From contig NC_073627.1 in the NCBI RefSeq assembly GCF_029407905.1, forward strand, positions 47,919,001 to 47,983,000: a stretch of 64,000 nucleotides of DNA, in the 5' to 3' direction. The translations under genes and the position numbers were made by a program. The notes beneath the pieces were generated by a model that worked only from the letters and a program-made list of their open reading frames with translations, did no database searches and was not told the origin of the DNA. Below are positions 19,994 to 31,933 of this stretch, in pieces (positions within the stretch are counted from its first letter, which is position 1; each line of letters begins with the position of its first letter). Source of the stretch: Bubalus kerabau. Its lineage: Eukaryota; Chordata; Mammalia; Artiodactyla; Bovidae.

Positions 19994-20214
19994 TAATTTT
20001 GTATTTTTTTAAAAAAGGGCTTTCCCCAATAGTCTCAGCTTCCGCTGGGGCTCTGAAGTCCACACTGTCTGACCTTTATGACCCTCTCTTCTGCATGTAC
20101 AAGCTACTTCCCTGTCTTCTGAGCTCAAAGGCACCTTGATCAACCCTCTTGAACATCCTTGGTCATGTTCCTATAGTGTTTACTTATGTCTGGCTTCATG
20201 ATAATCCCCTATCA

Positions 20215-20370
20215 TGAGTTATATCATTTCATTATCACAACAACCCTTTAAGGAAAGGACAGAATGAACCTTATTTTTAAGATGAGGAAACTAAGAACAG
20301 AGAGGTTAAGAAATCTGCCCAAGGTCACACAGCCAGTAAGTCCAAGAGTCCAGTTGCATGTAGGCAGTTG
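20215..20370 (-). mobile_element. MIR SINE
   Basis: Strong antisense MIR: AAGATGAGGAAACTAAGAAC, AGAGAGGTTAAGAAATCTGC, then CAAGGTCACACAGCCAGTAA. One of the best preserved MIRs in the window. Confidence 0.9.
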
Positions 20371-20984
20371 AGCTCCGGGGCCCAAGCTTTGTCTTTTGTT
20401 GGCTCCAGAGCCTTAGACTTCAGTGTGTTCAGCCATTTCCTGGGCATCCCACTGCCCACAGGCTCAGCCTGCTCAGACTGGGCTGTCTCAAGCTAGGGGC
20501 CAGCTTCAATTTCCTTCCATCTGTTGTTAGTGGCACCATGATGGTGAAGGTCAGCTCTTCTTTCTGCTAAGCACCCCTCCCTGCCTCCAGCCACGGTGAC
20601 TGGTCCAGGCATGGGTATGTCAGGGGGACCAGCAAACCCAGGGCCTCCTGTGCCCGCATGTGCAAACACTCTCTGAGGGAGGCCCCTTCCTCCCTCTGGG
20701 GTCTCTATGCTGAGATGAAGTAAGCCTGGAGCTGCCCACAGCTGGGTGCCCTCCCACTGCCAACTGAGCACACGGGTGCAGCCCACATAGGTTCTGAAAT
20801 GAGATAGTGGGGAGGAGAGCAGAGGAATAAGCCAGACACATCCCAGAGTCCCCAGAGACAAGAGTCCCAGGATGCCCAGGGCTGGAGGTGGTTTCAGTTG
20901 GGTTTCTATCATTTGTAACCCCCCAATCTGACCCCACACTGGGAACCTTGCTGCCCTTCTTGTCACCTCTGTTGCCCTCCATCC
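20371..20984. other. Unclassified GC-moderate sequence
   Basis: No repeat or exon recognised. Long frames here on both strands (minus 20493-21215) have no domain and overlap L2, so I do not call a gene. Confidence 0.45.
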
Positions 20985-21590
20985 TATGGATTTCCAGGTC
21001 TGGTCACATCTCGGTTTCTTGGCCCCATCACTGCCCTGGTCCAGATCATCATCACCTCTCACTTGAACTGTTGATAACGGGTCTCTCCCAAACCAGCTCC
21101 CTCCAGTCCAGCCTTCCCCTTTCCACCAGCCAGAGCCATCTCTACACAAACATGGGCCAGCCTGGTCCTCCCCAAAGCATTGCAAGGATTTCCCAACATG
21201 TCCTAGGGATGCCAAGCTCCTTGGAACAACAAATGAGGGCCTGCATGCATGGCAGGAGAACTGAACTGTTTCAGCTTCGGGCTGTCACTCATGTGGTCCT
21301 CACTTCCTGGAACACCTGTCTCTTCCTTCACCTGGTCAGCTCTTGTCACCCTTTCAGGCTCAGCTGAGTTTCTCTCTTCCAGAAAACCATCCTTGGTCAC
21401 CATTCTAAAGGTCCCAAAGTTTCTCTTCTGCACTGCTCTGGGGTTCTGTGAGTCACTGTCCTCTGTGCCCATTAGGCCATATGATCCTTGAGGGCAGGGA
21501 ACACAGCTCATGTTGACACCTCTAGGGCCATGTTGGTGGCTGAAACATAGCGGGGCCTCAGCAAATGACTCTGACCTGCATTAACCTTCT
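20985..21590 (+). mobile_element. L2 LINE 3' region
   Basis: About 600 bp of sense L2 in correct order: CCTCCAGTCCAGCCTTCCCC region, GGCCAGCCTGGTCCTCCCCA, CACTTCCTGGAACACC, then ATGATCCTTGAGGGCAGGGA and CATAGCGGGGCCTCAGCAAA at the 3' end. Confidence 0.75.
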
Positions 21591-22271
21591 GAGTCTCACT
21601 TTCTCATCCATCAAAAGCTGAGCTTATACAAGGTGACCTCTGTAGAACTCTATAAGTCAGAAGCCAACTCCACACAGGATGACTTTGGTGACATCTTTCC
21701 TGATTGAATTTTTGCAATTGAGGGGCTGAAAAGGGATGAGCTTCTTTTTTCCATTTCCTATTCTCCCCACATGGAGGAGATCTGCGTGTGGCCTCTAGAA
21801 ATTATGTTAACTTGATCAATTAAAAAAAAAAAACAATAATTTTCATTTCTAGTCCTGATAGTTGGAAAAAGTTAATATCTTGCCTTTGCTCTTGGCTTCA
21901 TGCCAGAGTCAAATTAGATTTATGAATTTAGCATGATTGCAAGTTAACAGATAACTCCATGTTCTGCTGAGCCAGTGCAAACCTTTAATGTTTAATCAAG
22001 AAGCAGAATTAGGAGTTAAGTATGCCTTGCTTGGGATATTAAAAAAAAAAAAAAAGAAATACCCCTAAGCCTTCTAACCACAACCAACTTCCAGTCTGTC
22101 TAGCTGGCCAGGGTTATTCTCAGCTCATGTAACTTCAGAAAATAGGGCTCCTGGTCCTAAGGGAATGGACCCTTCATTTTAACAATGAATGGAGGGATGG
22201 GGGAAGCCCTACAGGCAAGCCAAATCACTTGAGCATCACCCCAGAGCCCCCATCCACTGCCAGAGATGGGA
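21591..22271. other. Low-repeat AT-rich stretch
   Basis: 21690-22060 has no recognisable repeat. It holds several AT-core motifs (GATCAATTAAAA, TTTAATCAAGAAG, AAATTAGATTTATGAATTTA). It may be conserved non-coding DNA, but I cannot test that here. Confidence 0.35.
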
Positions 22272-22985
22272 TAATTAGTGTATGAGTCTGCTAGACTGCG
22301 GTAACAAAAGAACCACAAACTGAATGGCTTAAATAAGAGAAATTGACTTGTTCACATTTCTGGAGGTTGGAAGTCCAAGATCAAGGAGTCGTCAGGGCCA
22401 TGATCTTTCAGAAAGTGCTAGGAAAGGATCTGATCAAGGCCTCTCTTCTAGCATCTGGCAGTGCCTTGGTTTAAGTCATTATAATCCCAATTTTCACATG
22501 GCATTCTCTCTGCCCATGTGTCTAAGTGTTCAAATCTCCCCATTTTTTAAGGATGCGAGTCATATTGGATTGGAGAAGGAAATGGCAACCCCACTCCAGT
22601 ATTCTTGCCTGGAGAATCCAATGGACAGAGGAACCCCGTGGGCTGCTGTCCATAGGGTTGTACAGAGTCGGACACGACTGAAGCAACTTAGCATGCATGA
22701 AACCCACTCCAGTATTCTTGCCTGGAGAATGCAAAGGACAGAGGAACCCCGTGGGCGGCTGTCTATGGGGTTGCACAGAGTAGGACACGACTGAAGCGAC
22801 TTAGCAGCAGCAGCAGCAGCAGCAGCATATTGGATTAAGGCAAAATGCTCCACAAGACCGCATCTTAACTAAGTATTTTGGCAAGGAACTTATTTCTAAA
22901 TAAGGTTATATTCCAAGGTCCTGGGGGCCAGGACTTCAAAATATGAGTCCAAGGGGCAGAGAGATACAATTTAAACCATAATAGT
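22272..22985 (-). mobile_element. ERVL-MaLR LTR (MLT1 type), split by BovA2
   Basis: Antisense MLT1: ACCACAAACTGAATGGCTTA at 22311, TCTGGAGGTTGGAAGTCCAA at 22360, TCATATTGGATT at 22560. After the SINE come GGTTATATTCCAAGG and GACTTCAAAATATGAGTCCA. Solo LTR remnant with no coding region. Confidence 0.88.
22572..22825 (+). mobile_element. BovA2 SINE
   Basis: Sense dimer ending in (CAG)n. Exact 11-bp target duplication CATATTGGATT at 22561-22571 and 22826-22836, within the MLT1. Confidence 0.95.
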
Positions 22986-23222
22986 CATCTGGATGGAAAA
23001 GTATTGGAATATTCAGTCATTTGCATCTAGACTTTGTTCTTGGTTCTTTCCCCAGATCTAGCTAATTGTTTTTAGAATGTTGTTGCTAATAACCTCCTGT
23101 CCCCTTTCTAAATATAGCCTTCTAAGGGTCTACCATAAATAGCTTCGGCCTTGATTAACGTGGTTTACAAATTATACAGATTGGCATTTTCAGAAGCAAA
23201 ATGCAAGAATATGCAGCAAATG
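22986..23222. other. Unclassified sequence
   Basis: Short stretch without a recognisable feature. Confidence 0.4.
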
Positions 23223-23540
23223 AACATCGCTGGTGGTCCAGTGGTTGAGAATCCACCTGCCAATACAGGGAACATGGATCCATCTCTGGTCTGGGAAGAT
23301 CCCACACGTTGCAGAGCAGGTAAGCCCACGTGCCACAAGTACTGAGCCTTGTGCTGCAACTGCTGAAGCTCACACACCCAAGAGCCTGTGCTCAGCAACA
23401 AGAGAACCACTAGGATGAGAAGCCCGCACACCGCAATGAAGAGTAGCCTTCAATCTCCTCAACTAGAGAAAAAGCCCATGTGCAGCCACGAAGATCCAGT
23501 GTGGCCAAAAATAAGCAAATAAATAAATATTTTTTTAAAA
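23223..23540 (+). mobile_element. CHR-type SINE, full length
   Basis: Head GCTGGTGGTCCAGTGGTTGA, body with AGCAACAAGAGAACCACTAG, tail GCAAATAAATAAATA. Confidence 0.88.
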
Positions 23541-24314
23541 AATAAAGTGTAAAAGAGTCCAGGATCAAGAGTTTGATTCTGGAGCCCAGATTTTAAAAAC
23601 AAAAGAATATGCAGAAAATGCAAGAATGTTGGCAAAGCTGCCAAGCTGATGGCTGCCCTGGATGTCCAGAGCCCAGCTCTTCTCCTTAGCCCAGCGCCTC
23701 TGGGGGAACCTTTTCATATTGGTACACTTTAGACCTAGCTTTTCAGATGCAGCAAGAAACAACTTTTCTTAGTGTTCAGGCAGCAGAGCAGCTAGAAATG
23801 ATGGTTTCTCTTTGCAGAACATGGTGAAATATTGATAGGTTAAGCCAAAGTGAATATAATAAATATACAATTGCCTGATAAATTGGTCATTATGTTTTCA
23901 AGATTCTGGTTTTGACAGGAAGCCACAGGCTCCAATTTTTTTTGTGGGGGCGGGAGAGGAAATCTTATAATTGAGGAAATCATATTCATGTCTTTTATTT
24001 TTAATTGTTGAAAAACTCTCCATGATCAGATTTCAGAAGAACAAATTGGTCTGAGTTAGGAACACCAACATCTCATGGGAGTGCCATCATGCCCTGGAAA
24101 AATACAAAACAGCAGGATCCCTTTGTGAAGCCAAATATTCCACAAAAGTTGAGGGCATGAGAGAGGACACGTGAAACTGTCATGCTGAGGTGGGGTAGCA
24201 GCCCCCCACCCCCCAATATCTGCCCCCTCAAGCCTTGCCTCAGCATCCAGGAAGCTCCAGAGACAAGAAAGCCTGCCAGCTGCATAACCATGGACTTGTT
24301 CTCACCCCTGCTTC
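23541..24314. other. Unclassified sequence
   Basis: No repeat or gene recognised. The text is AT-rich around 23830-24010 and C-rich at 24200-24216. Confidence 0.4.
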
Positions 24315-24637
24315 TTCCTTCCCTGGTAGCTCAGCTGATAAAGAATCTGCTTGCAATTTAGGAGACCCCAGTTCGATTCCTGGGTTGGGAAGATCCCCTG
24401 GAGAAGGGATAGGCTACCCAGTCCAGTATTCTTGGGCTCTCCTGGTGGCTCAGATAGTAAAGAATCTGCCTGCAATGTGGGAGAGCTGGGTTCGATCCCT
24501 GGGTTGGGAAGATCCCTTGGATGAGGGCATTGCTACCCACTCTGGTATTCTTACCTGGAGAATCCCCATTGACAGAGGATCCTGGTGGGCTACAGTCCAT
24601 GGGGTTGAAGAGTTGGATATGACTGAGCAAATAAGCT
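24315..24637 (+). mobile_element. Dimeric Bov-tA SINE
   Basis: Two Bov-tA heads in tandem (24315-24435 and 24436-24637). The first lacks the BovB-derived 3' tail and joins the second at TATTCTTGGGCTCTCCTGG. The same architecture recurs at 42711-43011 and 53766-54075, so it is a SINE subfamily and not a chance pair. Confidence 0.88.
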
Positions 24638-25206
24638 TCCTCCAGGGGGATCATAGTCTTTGACGGGTAAGACAAAACACACACCCACACAAAGGTCAAG
24701 CTTTCTCCCTCTCCCTAAAGGCAGAAGATGTCACCTGCCACTGTCTAAGTAGATAGAAACCAATCCTTCACTCCTGGCTTCATCCCAAGCGAGCTGTGGA
24801 TCCACTACAACCCCCTCCCGCACCATGGGTGCACCTTGTGCATGAAGATGAATGGCTTCCCCCAGCCCATCTCCCATCCCTTCATCCATCACCAGCTGCC
24901 TGCCTGCAGCTTCCCCACCACGTGGTCTGGAGACCCCCTCCCCCGCCCCCAGTGTGCTTCTCACGCCTGAGCTCTAAATTACTCTGACAGCTCGTCCTTG
25001 ATAAAGAACGACCGAGGATTATGCTTCTGATCAGGGGTTGACTAACTGTGAAATGCAAAGTCCCTGTCCCCAAAGTGCCAGCCATCACTTAGAAAATAAG
25101 GAGGGAGCCTAGCCAGCTTGCTAGGGCCTGGATTCTAAGAGGAAGGAGGCTGGCGGACTTGATCATTTTATGCATTTGAAGGGAGTTTATCAGCCCTTTG
25201 GCTTTT
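24638..25206. other. Unclassified sequence
   Basis: No repeat or exon recognised. C-rich near 24930-24955. Confidence 0.4.
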
Positions 25207-25536
25207 ATTTATTTATTTTACGATGGTGCTGGGTCTTCACTGCTGCATGGACTTCTCTCTAGCTGCAGGGAGCAGGGGCTACTCTGTAGTTGCGGTGCGT
25301 GGGCTGCTCATTGCGGTGTGGCTTCTCTTGTCGGATAACATGGCTCTAAGGCACACAGGCTTCAGGAGTTGCAGTACATGGGCTCAGTAGTTGCAGCTCC
25401 TGGGCTCTAGAGCACAGGCTCCATAGTTGTGGCTTAGTCACTCTGCGGCATGTGGGATCTTCCTGGATCAGGGATCGAACCTGTGTCTCCTGCATTGGCA
25501 GGCAGATTCTTTACCACTGAGCCACCAGGGAAGCCC
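25207..25536 (-). mobile_element. CHR-type SINE, full length
   Basis: Antisense long form with an ATTTATTTATTTTA tail complement and the head complement GAGCCACCAGGGAAGCCC. Flanked by CAGCCCTTTGG (25191-25201 region) and CAGTCCCTTGG at 25536-25546. Confidence 0.9.
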
Positions 25537-25546
25537 AGTCCCTTGG

Positions 25547-26309
25547 TTTTACTGTGTCCTTTCTAGTCATTTGTCCCGTCACTGGCCCTCTCAGGCTTCC
25601 AGACAGCAGAGGTCAGGGGTGGTGCAGCCCCATTGGCCAGGTGAGTAGACTGAGATGTAGAGACAGTCTACTGTGTAGATGTTTAGAAAAATAAGATTCT
25701 CAGCAGCTGTCAAAGGGCCACAGAGTCTGATATGATGCCCACCTCCTTCTCCTGGCTAGGTTAGATAAGGATCAGGCAATCAGGAGGCTGTGTGGGTGTG
25801 CCTGTGCTCAACTGAAGGACCACCACTCTCCATCAGAGTGGTTGGCATCCTGGGAGCCCTGGAACTTCCTCACAAGGCTGGGTAGTCAGTCTCCTGAACA
25901 AAGCTGGGTCAAGGCCATCTTCTCACATGACTACCTTGTTGATCTGGTTTCCATCCCAGAAGGAGGAGACCCAAATCCTTGGCTGGACTGGGTTCGTCTG
26001 GGTGGGAGTGGGTTTTTGAGGTCTTATGGCTGCAACAGAGGATCCTAAGATGGTCCTGCCTGGAGCTGGAGGAGTGGGCAAAGATGAAGGCAGGAAGGAA
26101 GGAGAGTCAAGGTCCACAAGGCCTGGACAGGAAGAACAATGACAAAAATTTAAGAGCAATGGGGTGCCCTCTCTCTTAAATGTTGTTCTTCTCTTCTCTT
26201 AGAGAAGAAGTTTAGAAACAACAGAGATGAAAGCAAGCAAAAAAAGGTATAGATCTGCTGGAGGAGGCTGTGTCTGGTGAACAGGAACAGAGGTTTCATC
26301 TCTCACGTT
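25547..26309. other. Unclassified sequence
   Basis: No recognisable repeat or gene. The self-complementary TTCTCTTCTCTTAGAGAAGAA near 26190 is short and probably incidental. Confidence 0.4.
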
Positions 26310-26870
26310 AGTTCCACGCGCGTTGGTGCTGCCTGTAGCTCTGTGGCTCAGAACCACAATATTTATTCTCTTGTGGCTTTGAAGGCCTGAAGATCAAAGT
26401 CAAGGTGTCAGCACGGCCACCGTCTCTCCAAAGGCTCTTGGGGAGAATCCTTCCTTGCCTTGTCCAGCTCCTGGTGGGCCCTGGTGCTCCCTGGCTTGTG
26501 GAAACCTTACTCCAACCTCTGCCTTCACTTTCACATCATGTTCAGCTCTGTCACCATCTGATAAAGACACCAGGTATCAGTTTAGGGTCCCTCCCCAACC
26601 CTCCCAATCAAGATGATTTCATCTTGAGGTTCTTAACTAATTACATCTGGCAGGAGCCTATTTCTAAATAAGGTCACGGTCTGAGGACCCAGGATTGAGG
26701 TGGATACGAGCTTGCTCAGTTGCTCAGTCGTGTCCAACTCTTTGTGACCCCATGGACTGTCACCTGCCAGGCTCCTCTGTCCATGGTATTTTCCAGGCTA
26801 GGATACTGGAGTGGGTTGCCATTTCCTACTTCAGGATAAGAGTTTAGGGGGACACTATTCAACTCCTTAC
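26310..26870 (-). mobile_element. ERVL-MaLR LTR (MLT1 type), split by BovA
   Basis: Antisense MLT1-like: GAAGATCAAAGTCAAGGTGT at 26390, TAAATAAGGTCACGGTCTGA at 26664, then after the SINE GGGGGACACTATTCAACTCC. Confidence 0.8.
26711..26833 (-). mobile_element. BovA monomer SINE
   Basis: Antisense BovA flanked by GGATACGAG (26702-26710) and GGATAAGAG (26834-26842), a 9-bp target duplication with one mismatch. Confidence 0.88.
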
Positions 26871-27979
26871 TCCTCTCAGCTCAGCCCCAGAGTCTCCTGG
26901 CATGAGCCCAAAGACACACGGGCCTCTATTCTGGGGCTCACCCCATCAACCTCCTCACTCTATCTTCCCAGTCACTCCATCCCCGCTGTGCTCATCTCTC
27001 CCCACCCCCAGGCTGGTAGAGGTTGGTGGACAACCCTTCAGATCACCCTGTTCTCTTTGTCCATTGACTTCTTGAAGCAAAGCCAGAGCTCTCTCAGCGT
27101 TCTCTGCCTGAAAGGTTATGTTGCAGGAAGTGCCCAGCTCTGGCCCTGGGGTCAGAACACTTGGTCCCTGTTAGATTCTGGGATCACCTGCCAGCCAGCT
27201 CCTGGGATCAGCTCTGCCTGTTCCAGTTGTGTGCACACATGCGTGCATGCGTGTCTCATTCTCTCTCTCTCGACTCCTTCCTGACTTAAAAGGGAGATCT
27301 GAGGTCAGCTCCCAACTATGGATTAGGCCTGGGTGGCCAGAGCCTCAGGACATAACCAGACCAGAGTGGAAGGGCTGGAGTTATGTCAGTAAAGTTGGAC
27401 CAGGGAAGGGCAGGGGTTGGGAGAAGAAACCTAAGCCCAGTCTATCTGAGATTTGCATGAGCAACTAAGGGGAAGATGTGCAGATTTGGGGGCTGGGCCA
27501 CATAGACCCAGGGTTAAAGCTTGCTTCTTACTGCATGTCCTCTGGGACTCAGCTGTCTCATATACAGCAAGGACAAGAGGAGTATCTTCTTCACAGGGTT
27601 ATTATGCAGACTGATTGGGAAGGCACTGAAAACGCTTGGTACTCTACCAGGCTTCTAGTCTACTACCTAACCTGAGTTCTTTCTTCACTTTCCCCAGTCC
27701 AGAAGCAGAGTGGGTGTCAGGGCAAGAGCTGCAGCAGAGGTCTAGGGAGATGGTGTCTGGAGGGAGAGGTCCAGATGGAAGCCGGGTCACCCACTAAGAC
27801 AGGGGCAGTGCTTAGGTGAAGGAGAATTACCAGAGAAGGAACAGACCTGGCAAGCCACCATGAGGATGTTCCTCGTGCATTGGGATAGATTCTTGCACCA
27901 ACTGAGTCCTGACTCTGCCTTATTATCTTTTCATAGGAACATTGAGTCCCTCCCTCTCCCCCCACCCCAATGGATGGCA
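26871..27979. other. Mostly unclassified, MIR near 27480-27640
   Basis: A plus-strand MIR is likely at 27480-27640 (CTCAGCTGTCTCATATACAG, then CACAGGGTTATTATGCAGAC). The remainder is unassigned. The 157-codon frame at 26811-27284 starts inside a SINE and has no domain. Confidence 0.45.
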
Positions 27980-29620
27980 CTGTCCTCCGTATCGTGGAAG
28001 AGGAGAGGACAGGGAATTTAGAGAAAATGTCTCCTTCCTCTGGTCGCCCAAGCCCCCTTTGGCTGTCTCCACACTATGCACTTCCCCTCCAACGTGGCTC
28101 TGGGTGCCAAAAGCAGAATCCAGATAGATACGGGCCATTTCCTCTGCAGCCGAACAATAACAGAGGATAATTATCCATTGGATGCTGTTTACCGCTTTGC
28201 ATTTGGTTGCAGGTCTTGTGCCCAGGGATGGTCACAGCCCGAGCCTCCCTAATGACCTGGAGAGCAGAGCAAAGGACGTGATTATTCTGTTTATTGAGAA
28301 TTAAAACAAATCCGGCCAGAGGAGAAGTCATCTGCTATTTGGCTCTTCCCAAAAGCAATTACCTGTAATTGTGCTGCTTCAGGAAAGACAGTCGCTGGTA
28401 TTTGAGGTCCAAAACCATTACAGCAACCTGAAAAGGCCCAGAGGAGACTAATCATGGCATTTTCCTCAGAACCCCAGCCCCTGCACTTCCTTATGATTTG
28501 GGTTCAATTTATAGCCCATGAGGCCCCTCGCAGGTGCAGAGAACAGTGTGTGTGTTGGCGGAGGCGTGAGTGTTAATTGGAAAATTCTGCAAACCACCTT
28601 TATCAAAGGTGAGACAGCCTGCTGGCCTATTAGTTCAAATGGTTTCATCTTGTCCAGCTGAGCTGTGTTCAGGCTCTGGGGCTTCTTGTTGGCTTTGTAA
28701 ATTTGTATGTGTTTAAATTAAAGATCCAAACGAAATGGGTTGGCTATCGTGGCCCATGGTGTGTGGGGATTGATTGCGAGGTATATTTCAAGATGATTTT
28801 TACTACTCACTGGAAAAATACTGAGGTTGGTGAATAATTTACTTAGAGAATCGCTTCCAGTGGAATGAAAGTCATCCTAATGGTCTTATGACATCCATTC
28901 ACCTGTGAGGTACTTAATTTAGTGAGAGATCATAGGGTGGCCTTGGAGCCAAGTCCTGGTAATGGCACTGAAGCCACCGCCTGTCTCATCCAGGCTGCAC
29001 GCGCCGGCAGGGAACCACAGCCACCGTTGAACTGTTCATGGTTATTGATACGATCACATTTTCAGATTAGATGACTCTGGATATCTTGATTCTTTTCATC
29101 CTCCTATACCACCGCCAGAGGCAATGTCCAGATCTGAAGACATTTATGTGACATTATTCCATGCGGTGTACATCATTCTGCTACATGAATCATCCCCCAC
29201 CCCCGCAAATTGCTAGGGGGGGCCATCATCCCCATTTCTTAGCTAGAGAAACTAGGGTTCTGTAGGCCTTTTGAATGACCTGTAGGTTCCCTGCAAGTGT
29301 CTCTGCAGGAAGCAAGTGGGCAGTTATGACAGTTGGAAGTGCAGTGAGTGACCCAATGGAGTTTGGGATGCTGTGGTCATTGGCACTTAATGTGCTCAGC
29401 TGTCCCCATCTGTGCAGAGATGATATAAACTCAGTGAGGTTGAAACATCTGCCTGCTCTCACTCATCATCAAGATGGGTCTTACTGCACATGCAAGCAAA
29501 ATTAGACTGGTGAAAGAGCAACCTCAGAATGCAAAGAAAAGCCATTTCTCCTTGATGCCTAAGAAGGATGCTGGCCAAGACCCTCTGCGTAAACAGAAAC
29601 ACAAAAGAATATAAAATCTG
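27980..29620. promoter_or_regulatory. Repeat-free stretch with palindromic factor-like sites
   Basis: About 1.6 kb without a recognisable transposon, unlike the rest of the window. Within about 450 bp it holds three near-perfect palindromes: GGATAATTATCC (28165-28176), CAATTACCTGTAATTG (28356-28371) and CACCTTTATCAAAGGTG (28595-28611). The first two have TAATT homeodomain cores and the third a TCF/LEF-type ATCAAAGG. TGTTTATTGAG near 28288 is FOX-like. This fits a developmental enhancer or conserved non-coding element, but function is inferred from motifs only. No open frame here looks coding. Confidence 0.4.
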
Positions 29621-29921
29621 TATTTCCATTTGCTTGTCTTTTCCCTTGATTACTGACTGTGGCAGCTGGGTTTAAGTGGGGAGAGAAGGAAACTAACAGC
29701 TATGGAGTGAAGCAAGCCCAGGTACTTGGTTCTTATCAATTGGCAACGATTCTAAAATATAGTTATTACAGAAGCGGCATTGTCGGTTTTCTCCTCAGTA
29801 TGTCCTTTTCTCTCTTCCTGCTCCCTAATGGAGCTCATGTAACTTGCAGGAAGCTAACTGATCCCCAGATTCAGGAGACAATTGCCACTGGTATAAATTA
29901 GGTATAGTTAGTTATTACATC

Positions 29922-30199
29922 AGAGAAGGCAATGGCACCCCACTCCAGTAGTCTTGCCTGGAAAATCCCATGGGCGGAGGAGGCTGGTGGGCGGACATCT
30001 ATGGGGTCCGCGAAGAGTCGGACACGACTGAGCGACTTCATTTTCACTTTTCACTTTCATGCATTGGAGAAGGAAATGGCAACCCACTCCAGTGTTCTTG
30101 CCTGGAGAATCCCAGGGACGGGGGAGCCTGGTGGGCTGACGTCTATGGGGTCGCACAGAGTCGGACACGACTGAAGCGACTTAGGAGCAGCAGCAGCAC
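29922..30199 (+). mobile_element. BovA2 SINE, young-looking
   Basis: Nearly intact sense dimer: GAGAAGGCAATGGCACCCCA, linker TTTCACTTTCATGCATTGGA, and a CAGCAGCAGCA end. Exact 10-bp target duplication TTATTACATC at 29912-29921 and 30200-30209. Confidence 0.96.
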
Positions 30200-30259
30200 T
30201 TATTACATCCCATTTCTACTGATGGGGGTTCAGAATCCAGGCTTCACCAGTCAGTGCAT

Positions 30260-30620
30260 GACAGTCTCCTGGCGAATGCTATTGGTCCAGAGTGGGCACA
30301 TGACTTCAGCTGGTCCAATCAGATTAATGGGGCCGATATTTATCCCAAGGTTCCCACAAACTGTAGACTGGGCGGCACTCTACGTCCTGTTTCTCCACTC
30401 TACTTTCTGGTGTCCCATGTCTGATCAAGGGGAGCGGGCCAGAGCGGTGTAGACATCATGAATTACAGGGACGTAACACTGAACCTCAACCACACCTATA
30501 ACCTGCTCTTCCACAGAACTGCCTGTCACAAGAAAACCTTCTTTACTATTGAAGCCAGTTTGAGGATGGATTCTACCACTTGCCGTCCAGAGCATCCTAA
30601 GCAAATATGATTGGTGCCAC
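30260..30620 (+). mobile_element. Ancient LTR-like remnant (unnamed)
   Basis: GGTCCAATCAGATTAATGGG (30315) and GAAGCCAGTTTGAGGATGGA (30551) are in the order and spacing of an old mammalian LTR 5' region and 3' end. I do not name the family. Confidence 0.35.
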
Positions 30621-31329
30621 TCATCTTCTTGATGAAGAGTGTGAATCATACGTATTGAGTAGTTTCCTTGAATCAGGTGACCATCCCTCGTCCAACCAGC
30701 TGAGACAGTTTTCAATCATGACAGGCGAGGTATGTTAATACCATGGTTTAGAATGGACCTGGTTACCCAAGTCCAGGGGCTGTTTCTTTGGACTGTAGAT
30801 GAAGCAGGTTCCCCAAATCACATGTCCCATGTTCAGACAGAAGGGAACTTACGGTATTTTCCACTTCCTAGTCTAGTTCCATGTTTGACACATTCTCAAT
30901 AAATATTGATCTAATGGGATAAAGAGAAGACTGTCTCCATCCACATCTTACCCATTCCTTGTCTCGATTACATGTTCAGCCTTGCTCCATCTTCTCAGTA
31001 GAATGCTAAGTAGCACTCTCCCCTCAAATGTGTAAAAGGGAAAAGAATCTCAGCCGCGGTTTCGATGCCAGATACCAGCTTGTGGAAAAGAATGTGAATG
31101 AACACATGTCTGCCCTGGTCCTAAAGCGGCCTCTCTGAGGACAGGGACTCTAGCAGTGTTGTGAGAGCGACACAGATGGTAGTTTGGATCGTGGCCTCCA
31201 ACCCCCATCTGGGGCCCTGTCTGTACAAGCCAATCACCGCAGAAGCCTGAATCTGTAGCTATTTAACTGTGTTTGAAAACAGTGCTGACCCAGTGGGCTG
31301 CTAAAGCAAAGGATGTGCTGGAGACCCTA
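30621..31329. other. Unclassified sequence
   Basis: No confident repeat, exon or RNA gene. Confidence 0.4.
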
Positions 31330-31933
31330 TGACCCAACCATTCTGTTCAAGATGATGCCGTGGAGAAACTTATGACCATGTATAGCAGGAAGCTTGTATA
31401 AGGAGATCCACTACCATATTGTTTGTAAAAGTGGAAAAGGATGGAAGGAAAAGAAATTCTGGTGTAGTCATATGATGGGAAAAAAATGAATGAACTAGCT
31501 CCGTACCTTTCATTGGAAGGACTGATGTTGAAGCTGAAACTCTAATACTGTGGCCACGTGATGCAAAGAACTGACTCACTGGAAAAGACCTGATGCTGGG
31601 AAAGACTGAAGGTGGGAGGAGAAGGGGACAACAGAGGATGAGATGGTTGGATGGCATCACCGACTCGATGGACGTGGGTTTAAGCAAGCTCCAGGAGTCG
31701 GTGATGGACAGGGAGGCCTGGCGTGCTGCAGTGCATGGGGTCACATAGAATCGGACATGACTGAGTGACTGAACTGAACTGAACTGAGCTCCATACCTAA
31801 ACCAGATGGATCTCTACATATTCATGCGTTATAGTAGCATGTATGGGAAAATCTCAAAAAGTAAATGAATACGTTTTGGCAGATATGTGTGTGAGTGTGT
31901 TTGGATGTGTAGTAAAACATTTTTTAAAAAGCG
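31330..31933 (+). mobile_element. Ancient L1M 3' end, split by BovB
   Basis: Pieces 31330-31508 and 31787-31933: CATATTGTTTGTAAAAGTGG, then AATGAATGAACTAGCTCC, then after the BovB GATGGATCTCTACATATTC and GGGAAAATCTCAAAAAG. This is the order of an old mammalian L1 3' end. Confidence 0.6.
31509..31786 (+). mobile_element. BovB, 278-bp 3' end
   Basis: Sense BovB terminus ending ACTGAACTGAACTGAACTG. Flanked by AGCTCCGTACCT (31497-31508) and AGCTCCATACCT (31787-31798), a 12-bp target duplication with one mismatch. Confidence 0.93.

Noticed and set aside
20493..21215. 240-codon minus-strand open frame, longest non-LINE frame
   Set aside because: Its upstream part runs through antisense L2 and the rest has no recognisable motif or codon pattern. 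Overlapping frames on the other strand are equally long.
26811..27284. 157-codon plus-strand frame
   Set aside because: It starts inside a BovA SINE and runs through MLT1 and unassigned sequence with no motif.
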